In this document: positions 56,764 to 64,000 of the stretch, in pieces
Position numbering within the stretch: position 1 is the first letter of the stretch
Layout: each line of letters opens with the position of its first letter
Assembly: GCF_004403985.1 (NCBI RefSeq)
Contig: NZ_SOHL01000027.1
Location: 124,373-188,372 of the forward strand
Origin: Cryobacterium gelidum
GTDB lineage: Bacteria > Actinomycetota > Actinomycetes > Actinomycetales > Microbacteriaceae
Reading direction: 5' to 3'
Length of the DNA: 64,000 nt
Translations under genes and position numbers: made by a program
Notes under the pieces: model-generated
What the model was told of the DNA's origin: nothing
The model's database searches: none
What the model saw: only the letters and a program-made list of their open reading frames with translations

Positions 56764-57813
56764 CTCGCCGCGGCGGGCGATGACGCCGATCAGGCGTTCA
56801 AGCGCGAACACCGGGTCGCGGCCGGCACCCTTCACCGCCGCATCCGTTTCGGCGAGCACCAGGATGCAGCGGGCGAGACCCTCGTCGCTCCAGCCGCGGA
56901 GGTCTTTTTGCGCGCGTTCAACCTGCCAGGGGGCCAGTCCGAATTGGGCGCCGAGCTGGGCGGAGCCACCGCGGGCCCCGAAGACCTTCGCCATGGTGCG
57001 AATCTTCATCGCGAAGGCCGCGACGATCGGCACCGGGTCGGCGCCGGAGGTGAGCGCGTGCCGGAGGGTGATGAGCGCCTCGCCGTTGCGGCCGGCGATG
57101 GCCCAATCGGCGACCTTGAACGCGTTGGTCTCGACCCGGCCGCCGTAGTAGCGGTCGACCGTGGTCTCGGTGACCTCGCTCGTTGCATCCGCGATGAGTT
57201 GTTGGCAGGCGGCGGAGAGTTCGGCGAGGTCGTCGGAGAACGCGGCGACGAGCTGACGCAGGGCACTCGCCGTGACGCGTTTGCCGGCCACCTTGAACTC
57301 GTTGGCGGCGAATTCGTACTTCTCGGTGTCTTTTTTGAGTTCGGTGCAGACGATTTCGATGGCGCCGCCGAGTCCGCTGCGGATCGTGTCGAGTAGTTTC
57401 TTGCCGCGCACCCCCCCGCCGTGCCGCAACACGACGTAGGTGTCCTCGGCCGGGTTTTCGAGGTAATCCAGCGCCTCGGCCAGAAAGTTGTCGCTGCACT
57501 TCTCGACGTTGCTGACGCGAATCAGGCGGGGCTCGCCGAACAGGGAGGGGCTCGCGAGGGTGAGCAGTTCACCGGGCGCATAGCTGTCGGCCTGCACGTC
57601 GCTGATTTCGAGGCTGGGATCTTCGAGCTTGAGAAAATCGCGCAGCTGACGAATGGCGCGTTCGGCGAGGAACGTTTCGGTTCCGGAGACGAGCACGATC
57701 GGCGCCGGGCGCACCTGATGCCAGCCAAGCTGGGGAATAACGGTGCCCTTGGCCGTGCGGGCGGGGGAAGCCTTAACGGCCCGGGAACCGGTCGTGGCGG
57801 GTCGTGCGGCCAA
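56758..57813 (-). CDS. holA: DNA polymerase III subunit delta
   Basis: A 351-residue clamp-loader subunit (PIVLVSGTETFLAERAIRQL near 37, then the AAA+-like delta fold to GRDPVFALERLIGVIARRG). TTG 57813 behind AAGGAG is the likely start, the same arrangement as in dnaJ; an in-frame ATG at 57849 lacks a site. It follows comEC, 38 bp apart, as in many bacteria. Confidence 0.88.
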   Translation of the reverse strand: MAARPATTGSRAVKASPARTAKGTVIPQLGWHQVRPAPIVLVSGTETFLAERAIRQLRDFLKLEDPSLEISDVQADSYAPGELLTLASPSLFGEPRLIRVSNVEKCSDNFLAEALDYLENPAEDTYVVLRHGGGVRGKKLLDTIRSGLGGAIEIVCTELKKDTEKYEFAANEFKVAGKRVTASALRQLVAAFSDDLAELSAACQQLIADATSEVTETTVDRYYGGRVETNAFKVADWAIAGRNGEALITLRHALTSGADPVPIVAAFAMKIRTMAKVFGARGGSAQLGAQFGLAPWQVERAQKDLRGWSDEGLARCILVLAETDAAVKGAGRDPVFALERLIGVIARRGEQ

Positions 57814-57851
57814 AGCGCTCTCCTTGGGTCTCGTGCGGGGGTAAATCAAGC

Positions 57852-60305
57852 CTAACCCGCACCGCTGACTCGCCCGGCGGCGTACGGTACATCGGTCTGC
57901 TGCGGGGTTGGGCTGGTTGGCGGACCGCGGTCGGTGACTTTCTCGGTCCAGAGCACGAGCGTGCCGTTGGTTCCGGGTGCGACCACGGCCAAACCCTCGA
58001 GGTCCGTTCGCACCGACATCGTGCCCAGAGACGCGAGAATACGGAGCAGCTTGTCGGTCGGGTGACCGTAGGTGTTCGTCGCCCCGACCGAGATCAGCCC
58101 CACCCGCGCCCGCAGCTCCGCGTACAGTTCCGGGCTCTGGTCGGCCGAACCGTGGTGCGCAACCTTCACGACGTCGACCCGGCCGGGCGGTGACACCCGG
58201 CGCAGGGTGTCCTGCGCCTCTTGCCCGAGATCGCCGAGAAAAATCGAGCGGATGCCCCGCCCGTCGAACATGATCGTGACACTTCCCGGGTTGCCCACCT
58301 GCATCGTCGTCGCGCCGCGAATGGGCCAGAGAATTTTCCAGCGCAGCCCGCCGAGCGTACCGGCATCACCACGCGCGGCTTGGCGAACCGTGGCCCCGCC
58401 CGCGGCGAGGCGCTCGTGCAGGCGTTCGTCCTCGGCGTTCTCTGGCACCCCGACCAGCGCGGTGTCGACCCGTCCGATGACGGCATCGACCCCGCCGATG
58501 TGGTCGAGGTCGTAGTGGGTGAGCAGGAGCAGGTTGATGTGGGTGATGCCGAGCGTGGCGAGGCAGGTGGAGAGTAGCTTCGGGTCGGGTCCGACGTCGA
58601 CGAGCCCATACTGATCACCGTCCCGCACGACGACGGCGTCGCCCTGGCCGATATCGCAGGTGGCGATCTGCCAGTCGGGCGGAAAGGACACGACGCGCCC
58701 GATTCCCGTGCCGATGAGCGACCCGGCGTACCCGCCCAGACCGATGAGCAGTACAGCCAGTGCCGCCGCTGGCCAGCGGGCCGGCCGGGCGGCCGGCCCG
58801 CGCAGCACGACCACGAGCCCCAGCATCGTGACAGCCACGAGCAGCAGCACTCCCGGCGGACCGCCCGGCCAGGGCAGCCGGGTACCGGGCAACGTCGACA
58901 CTCCCTGGGCCACGGCGGCAATCCACGCAGACGGCAGCCAGGCCACGGCGAGCAGTCCTGCAGCAACGCCCGGCAGGACCGGCAGGGTCAGGCAGGCGAT
59001 CAGCCCGACCACCGTCGCCATCGGCGCGGCGGGGCCGGCGAGTATGTTGGCTGGAACCCCGTACAGCGGCAGGCTCGGGTTCAGCAGGATCAGCACCGGC
59101 TGGCAGGCCAGTTGGGCGGCCAGGGGAATGGCGATGATCGCCGCGAGGGCCGTCGGCATCCATTGGGCCAGCACGCGAGCCAGCGGGCCGGCGAGCACGA
59201 GGAGCCCGGCCGTCGCGAGCACCGAGAGGGCGAAACCATAGTTGCGGGCCAACCAGGGATCGCTCACCAACAGGCCGATCACGACAGCGAGCAGGGTAGG
59301 TATCCCCCGACCGGGTCGGCCGACGCCGATCGATACCAGGGTGAGCGTGGCCATGACCGCCGAGCGCAGCACGCTCGGCTCCGGCGTGACCAGAACGGTG
59401 AAGCCGAGTAGTGTCATCAGCGAGAACAGGATGCGCCAGGCCCGGCGCAGTCGAAGATAGCCGCCGAGCAGCATGATCGAGGCGATGACGATAGCGCAAT
59501 TGGCCCCGGACACCGCCGTCAGATGGCTGAGCGAACTGGTTTTCATCGCGCTGTCGAGGGCGGGGCTGACCGCGCTCGTGTCACCGATGGCCAGTCCGGG
59601 TAGCAGGTCGCCCCCGTCGCCGGCGAGACTCGTCGCCGCTGTCTTGAAGCGTGCCCGCAGTTCGTTGGCCCACTGCAGCCACCACGGTGGCGCGGCGAGG
59701 CTGCGCGCTGTTTCAGTGGCGAACAGCAGGGCGACCGCGGCGTCTCCGGGCTGGGTCGTGCGCAGCGTGCCGCGCAGCTGCACGCTCGACCCGATCTCTG
59801 GTTCGTGTCGGCCCCTGGCAGCTTCGGCGAACACCACGACCGGGCTCGAGACGTGCGCCGTCTCGCCACGGCTGGCGATCTGGGTGAGGGTGGCCCGATA
59901 GCGCACCCGTCCAGAGGCTCCACTGCCGATGAAGGCCTTCGCCGCAACGGGAACCGACCAGACAATGACGGTGGCCGTGACCGTGGCGTGTGATTCTGCT
60001 GCGGCACGCACTTCTGGCGGCAGGCGCACCGGCGCCCAGACTCCGACGGCGGTCGCCACGAGCGCCGCGCCGGCGCAGCAGAGCATCAGGCTGCCGCCCA
60101 TTTTCTGCCAGCTGCGAAATCGCGGCGGCGCGGGCGACGTCACGCGCCGGGGTATCCGGCTGGCGACAAGCAGGGCGGCACACCCGCCGGCCAACAGCCA
60201 GAGCGTCATGGCAACGACCCCGGCTTCCGCGGGAGCGCCGATCAGCAGGCCTGCCGTCAGCCACACGGCGAGCACCGGAAGCGCCAGCCGCAGGTCGAGG
60301 CTCAT
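57852..60305 (-). CDS. comEC: ComEC/Rec2 family competence protein
   Basis: An 817-residue channel protein for DNA uptake. A DUF4131-like N-terminal segment, the Competence membrane domain (about 225-500, including LSHLTAVSGANCAIVIASIM) and a metallo-beta-lactamase-like C-terminal domain (LLLTHYDLDHIGGVDAVI, AHHGSADQS) are all present, so it seems functional. The ATG overlaps the comEA stop. Confidence 0.92.
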   Translation of the reverse strand: MSLDLRLALPVLAVWLTAGLLIGAPAEAGVVAMTLWLLAGGCAALLVASRIPRRVTSPAPPRFRSWQKMGGSLMLCCAGAALVATAVGVWAPVRLPPEVRAAAESHATVTATVIVWSVPVAAKAFIGSGASGRVRYRATLTQIASRGETAHVSSPVVVFAEAARGRHEPEIGSSVQLRGTLRTTQPGDAAVALLFATETARSLAAPPWWLQWANELRARFKTAATSLAGDGGDLLPGLAIGDTSAVSPALDSAMKTSSLSHLTAVSGANCAIVIASIMLLGGYLRLRRAWRILFSLMTLLGFTVLVTPEPSVLRSAVMATLTLVSIGVGRPGRGIPTLLAVVIGLLVSDPWLARNYGFALSVLATAGLLVLAGPLARVLAQWMPTALAAIIAIPLAAQLACQPVLILLNPSLPLYGVPANILAGPAAPMATVVGLIACLTLPVLPGVAAGLLAVAWLPSAWIAAVAQGVSTLPGTRLPWPGGPPGVLLLVAVTMLGLVVVLRGPAARPARWPAAALAVLLIGLGGYAGSLIGTGIGRVVSFPPDWQIATCDIGQGDAVVVRDGDQYGLVDVGPDPKLLSTCLATLGITHINLLLLTHYDLDHIGGVDAVIGRVDTALVGVPENAEDERLHERLAAGGATVRQAARGDAGTLGGLRWKILWPIRGATTMQVGNPGSVTIMFDGRGIRSIFLGDLGQEAQDTLRRVSPPGRVDVVKVAHHGSADQSPELYAELRARVGLISVGATNTYGHPTDKLLRILASLGTMSVRTDLEGLAVVAPGTNGTLVLWTEKVTDRGPPTSPTPQQTDVPYAAGRVSGAG

Positions 60306-61021
60306 ACCGTGATGAGGTCTTCGAGGCCCGCAAACGTTTTGTCGCCGATCCCGGCAACATCACGCAGTCCATCAACGCTGCTGAACCGGCCATTCAACGT
60401 GCGATAGTCGATGATGCGCTGGGCCATGGTCGGGCCGATGCGCGGCAGGGAATCCAGATCGGCCACCGTGGCCGTGTTGAGGTTCACCTTGGCCGCTGGC
60501 GCGCTCACTCCCCCGGAGCCGGTGGCCGCCGCGGGGATTCCTGGCGGGATCTCGCCCTGGCGCGGAACATAGAACTGCTCGCCATCCGTCACGATGCGCG
60601 CCAGGTTCACCCCGGCGGGATCAGCCTCGGCCGTCAGACCGCCGGCGGCTGCAATCGCATCCATGACCCGCGCACCGTCGCGCAGCTGAAAAAGCCCGGG
60701 CCGAGCAACCGCACCGAGAACGTGCACGAACATCATGGCGCCAGCGTCTGCACCGGTCCTCCCCTCGGGCGCAGCACTCGCACCGGCATCAAAAGGCTCC
60801 AGAGTGGCGCTCTCGAACGCACCGCCCGAGGGGACCGACACCGATCCGGACCCGACCGTGCGCTGCCCGGCCTGCTGCCCGATGGCCGACACGACCACGG
60901 CAACGACGAGGGCGAGCAGCAGTAACACGACCGCCGCACCAACACCGACCCGCAAGCGAGGGCGAGCCCGGGCGGCAGGAGCGAGTCGCTCCAGGTCGAG
61001 GGGAAAACGGTCGGGCTGCAT
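60302..61021 (-). CDS. comEA: ComEA family DNA-binding protein
   Basis: A 239-residue protein with one membrane anchor (about 28-50), a SLBB-like middle part (VHVLGAVARPGLFQLRDGAR) and a C-terminal helix-hairpin-helix pair (NLNTATVADLDSLPRIGPTM). It binds double-stranded DNA outside the cell for uptake by ComEC. Confidence 0.92.
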   Translation of the reverse strand: MQPDRFPLDLERLAPAARARPRLRVGVGAAVVLLLLALVVAVVVSAIGQQAGQRTVGSGSVSVPSGGAFESATLEPFDAGASAAPEGRTGADAGAMMFVHVLGAVARPGLFQLRDGARVMDAIAAAGGLTAEADPAGVNLARIVTDGEQFYVPRQGEIPPGIPAAATGSGGVSAPAAKVNLNTATVADLDSLPRIGPTMAQRIIDYRTLNGRFSSVDGLRDVAGIGDKTFAGLEDLITV

Positions 61022-61108
61022 GCTCGCAGGCTAGGCCGCGCGGAGCATCCGTTTGTCGTTGGCGAACACATCTGTGCGCCGTGAGCCGGCAGACGACCTG
61101 TGGAGGAA

Positions 61109-61144
61109 GGCCCCGACCGTTCCCTCAGGGAAGAGACCGGGGCC
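61109..61144 (-). terminator. Hairpin between leuS and comEA
   Basis: GGCCCCG (61109-61115) pairs with CGGGGCC (61138-61144), with an inner TTCCC/GGGAA stem. It lies 17 bp past the leuS stop. The T-run is weak. Confidence 0.65.
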
Positions 61145-61160
61145 CGTCTTGCGTGGGTCG

Positions 61161-63761
61161 TCAGGCTCGCGTGACAAACGAGACGAGCTTGGGCACGCGC
61201 ACGATCACCTTGATGATCTCGCGGTCACCGATGGAACGGATGACCGCAGCCGCCTCCCGCGCCATCTTCTCGAGGTCTTCACCGGAGATTTTCGGTGAGA
61301 CCTCGAGCAGGGTACGCATTTTGCCGTCCACCTGCACGACCGCGGTGACGGACTCCTGCACGAGCAGGGTCTGCTCGGCCTTGCGCCACGGCACGAGAGC
61401 GATGCAGGGCTCATAGCCGAGGTGCTCCCACATGTCTTCGGCGGCATAGGGCGCGAACAGGTTCAGCGCCATGGCGGTGACCTCGGCCGCTTCGCGCACG
61501 GCGGCATCCGCGGGGCCTGCACCGGTGTCGATGACCTTACGGGTGGCGTTGACCAGCTCCATCAGGCGCGCGACGACGACGTTGAACTTGAACGATTCGA
61601 CCAGGCCGGGCGCATCGGCGAGGAACCGGTGGGTGACGCGACGCAGGCTCACGTCGCCGCTCTTCCACTCCACGTCGGGTGCGCTCGTGACGTCGCGGGC
61701 AACGCGCCAGGCGCGGGCCAGGAACTTGGCCGAGCCGACCGGGGAGACGTCAGCCCAGTCGATGTCATCTTCCGGCGGGCCGGCGAACGCCATCGTGAGG
61801 CGCACAGCGTCAACGCCGTGGGTCTCCACCTCCTCGGTGAAGTAGACAAGGTTGCCCTTGCTTTTGCTCATCTTGGTGCCGTCGAGAATGACCATGCCCT
61901 GGTTGAGCAGCGCGGTGAACGGTTCGGTGAAGCTCACATAGCCCTCGTCGAACAGGAACTTGGTGATGAAACGCGCGTACAGCAAATGCAGGATGGCGTG
62001 CTCGACGCCTCCGACGTACTGGTCGACGGGAGCCCACTTTTCGGCTTCCTTCGGATCGAAGGCCCTGGTGTCATCTTTCGGGTTCAGGAACCGCAGGAAG
62101 TACCACGAACTGTCCACGAAGGTGTCCAGGGTGTCTGCGTCGCGTCTGGCCGGAGTGCCGTCGATCGGGTTCGGCACGTTGACCCAGTCTGCGGCACCGC
62201 CCAGCGGGGAGGTTCCCCTGGGCTTAAGATCGAGGCCCGCTGCGGGCGGAAGCAAGACCGGCAGCTGGTCTTCCGGCACCGGAATCTCGGCGCCATCGGC
62301 ACCGTGGATGATCGGGATCGGAGCACCCCAGTAACGCTGCCGGGAGACCAGCCAATCCCGCAGGCGATAGTTCTTCGCGGCGCGGCCGAGCCCGTCGGCG
62401 GCGAGCTGTTCGATGATGCGCTTGATGGCGGTGATCTTGCTCAGGCCATTGAGCGGGCCGGAATTGATCAGGCGGCCTTCGCCGGCCAGCGCTATGCCGG
62501 TGTTGAGCGGATCGAGCTCCGGCAGATTTTCGGTTCCGTCCAGCATGCCCTGCGTGATCACCGGGATCATGCCGGTGGCCGGCGAGTTGGTGTCGACGAC
62601 GACCCGCACGGGCAGGTCGAAGGCGCGGGCGAAGTCGAGGTCGCGCTGGTCGTGGGCAGGCACGGCCATGATCGCACCGGTACCGTAGTCGGCGAGCACA
62701 TAGTCCGCCGCCCAGATGGGCAGGCGTTCGCCGTTGACCGGATTGATCGCGTAGCGGCCGAGGAACACGCCGGTCTTGGGCCGATCGGTCGCCTGACGCT
62801 CGATCTCGGTGCTGCGTTGTACTTGCAGGAGATAGTGCTGGAAGGCTTCCTGTTCCCTCGGGGTGGCCTCGGCGACGAGTTCAGCGGCGAGATCGCAGTC
62901 CGGGGCCACGACCATGAACGTCGCTCCGAACAGGGTGTCTGGCCTGGTGGTGAACACGGTGACGCGTTCGGCGCGTCCCTCGATCGCAAAGTCGACATCC
63001 GCTCCGATGGAGCGTCCGATCCAGTTGCGCTGCATGTTGAGCACCTTGGCCGGCCAGGTGCCTTCGAGCTGGTTGAGGTCGTCGAGCAGGCGGTCGGCGT
63101 AGTCGGTGATCTTGAAGTACCACTGGGTCAGTTTCTTCTTGACCACGACGGCGCCGCTGCGGTCGCTCGTGCCGTCGGCCAGGACCTGTTCGTTGGCGAG
63201 TACGGTCTGGTCGATCGGGTCCCAGTTGACCCAGCTGTCCTTGCGGTAGGCGAGGCCCTTTTTGTGGAGCTGCAGGAACAGCCACTGGGTCCACTTGTAG
63301 TATTCGGGGTCGCTCGTGTGCAGTTCGCGGTCCCAGTCGAAACTGGTCGCGTAGAGCTTCATGCTCTTCTTCTGCTGGGCGATGTTGTCGTAGGTCCAGC
63401 CGCGCGGGTCGATGCCTCGCTTGATGGCGGCATTCTCGGCGGGCAGCCCGAAGGAGTCCCAGCCGATCGGGTGCAGCACGTTGAAACCCTGGTGGCGCCA
63501 GTAGCGGGCCACCACGTCGCCGAGCGCGTACACCTCGGCGTGCCCCATATGCAGGTCGCCGGACGGGTAAGGAAACATGTCGAGCACGTACTTGCGCGGC
63601 CGGGTGTCGCCGCCCGCGCTCGTCTTGAACGGCGCCAGCTCTTCCCAGATGGGTTGCCACTTCGCCTGGATCGCCGCGAAGTCATACACCTCTTCGTCGC
63701 TCTCATCGCGCGCGTCGATGCGGACGCTTTCGTGCTCGTGTGCCACGTGACTCTCATTCAT
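61161..63761 (-). CDS. leuS: Leucine--tRNA ligase
   Basis: An 866-residue class I synthetase. The HIGH-type motif is in [15 protein letters not shown] (about 61-75), a CP1 editing domain lies in the middle and [10 protein letters not shown] near 580. The anticodon-binding domain is C-terminal. ATG 63761 is used; the frame reaches 63860 without similarity and no strong ribosome site is seen. Confidence 0.95.
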   Translation of the reverse strand: MNESHVAHEHESVRIDARDESDEEVYDFAAIQAKWQPIWEELAPFKTSAGGDTRPRKYVLDMFPYPSGDLHMGHAEVYALGDVVARYWRHQGFNVLHPIGWDSFGLPAENAAIKRGIDPRGWTYDNIAQQKKSMKLYATSFDWDRELHTSDPEYYKWTQWLFLQLHKKGLAYRKDSWVNWDPIDQTVLANEQVLADGTSDRSGAVVVKKKLTQWYFKITDYADRLLDDLNQLEGTWPAKVLNMQRNWIGRSIGADVDFAIEGRAERVTVFTTRPDTLFGATFMVVAPDCDLAAELVAEATPREQEAFQHYLLQVQRSTEIERQATDRPKTGVFLGRYAINPVNGERLPIWAADYVLADYGTGAIMAVPAHDQRDLDFARAFDLPVRVVVDTNSPATGMIPVITQGMLDGTENLPELDPLNTGIALAGEGRLINSGPLNGLSKITAIKRIIEQLAADGLGRAAKNYRLRDWLVSRQRYWGAPIPIIHGADGAEIPVPEDQLPVLLPPAAGLDLKPRGTSPLGGAADWVNVPNPIDGTPARRDADTLDTFVDSSWYFLRFLNPKDDTRAFDPKEAEKWAPVDQYVGGVEHAILHLLYARFITKFLFDEGYVSFTEPFTALLNQGMVILDGTKMSKSKGNLVYFTEEVETHGVDAVRLTMAFAGPPEDDIDWADVSPVGSAKFLARAWRVARDVTSAPDVEWKSGDVSLRRVTHRFLADAPGLVESFKFNVVVARLMELVNATRKVIDTGAGPADAAVREAAEVTAMALNLFAPYAAEDMWEHLGYEPCIALVPWRKAEQTLLVQESVTAVVQVDGKMRTLLEVSPKISGEDLEKMAREAAAVIRSIGDREIIKVIVRVPKLVSFVTRA

Positions 63762-63843
63762 TGCAGGGATTGAACATGATCGATGCGGGAGCATCCGCTC
63801 GGGTGCACGCGCGACAAAGCACACGTCTACACCCATTAGATTA

Positions 63844-64000
63844 CTAGGGCGCGGTGACACCGAGGCTCGTAAGCAGTGCGGCCGCCTTGATTCGGGTCTC
63901 CTCGATCTCTTCGGCAGCGTCGGACAGGGCGGTGATTCCGCCGCCGGTTCCGATGCTGGCCCCGGCTGAATCGAGCACGATGCTGCGGATCACGATGGCC
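63844..64000 (-). CDS. Aminodeoxychorismate synthase component I-like protein (3' end, partial)
   Basis: The last 51 residues of a chorismate-binding enzyme ([20 protein letters not shown] then [14 protein letters not shown]). The GxGGGIT...SD pattern is closer to PabB than to TrpE, which usually has AGAGIVADS. The gene continues beyond the window. PabB makes aminodeoxychorismate for folate. Confidence 0.75.
   Translation of the reverse strand, partial: AIVIRSIVLDSAGASIGTGGGITALSDAAEEIEETRIKAAALLTSLGVTAP

Overview
The window is high-GC DNA in which GTG and TTG starts and overlapping stop/start codons are common. Its gene orders are actinobacterial: hrcA-dnaJ-rsmE-HIT-phoH-ybeY-CNNM-era, recO-uppS, dusB-dgt-dnaG, and lepA-DUF1990-hemW. 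The proteins and order fit a Microbacteriaceae chromosome (Cryobacterium or Leifsonia type). The genus is not fixed by anything seen here.

Bases 1 to about 17,797 are the integrase-side part of an integrative conjugative element (ICE); its other end lies outside the window. The left part holds conjugation machinery: a SCO6880-family membrane protein, a small unknown, a VirB4-like ATPase, a tiny proline-rich ORF that may be frameshifted, and a VirD4/TraG-like coupling ATPase. A four-gene catabolic block follows (LacI regulator, MFS importer, SDR dehydrogenase, BKACE beta-keto acid cleavage enzyme). It is bordered by a broken VOC fragment on one side and an intact VOC gene on the other. Next come an SSB and a DUF4913 protein, then a candidate defence cluster: a DUF262/DUF1524 (GmrSD-like) protein with a C-terminal RAMA-like domain, a 220-residue protein with a HEPN-type R-N-x4-H motif, and a DUF6994-like protein. 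A tyrosine recombinase and an excisionase lie against a CAT-anticodon tRNA, the probable attachment site.

From 17.8 to 28.7 kb are chromosomal genes: a GT4 glycosyltransferase, a DMT transporter, peptide deformylase, a histidine-kinase-like protein lacking its phospho-acceptor His, tRNA-Asn, and a complete five-gene oligopeptide ABC importer. From 28.9 to 35.9 kb are dnaG, dgt, dusB, a tiny Cys-rich ORF coupled to a DsbA/FrnE-type oxidoreductase, uppS and recO. From 36 to 42.7 kb are a conserved unknown, leuA with a likely leucine leader peptide, and a two-gene unit pairing an MprF-like aminoacyl-lipid synthase with a membrane-anchored alpha/beta hydrolase.

From 42.8 to 64 kb the genes are housekeeping: the era-to-hrcA cluster, two DUF4870 membrane proteins, hemW, DUF1990, lepA, an alpha/beta hydrolase, rpsT, holA, comEC, comEA, leuS, and the 3' end of a pabB-like gene. 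Short perfect tandem duplications at or beside the stop codons of several reverse-strand genes (VOC, era, hrcA, holA, and a 15-bp minisatellite at the HIT/phoH junction) are a recurring local oddity.
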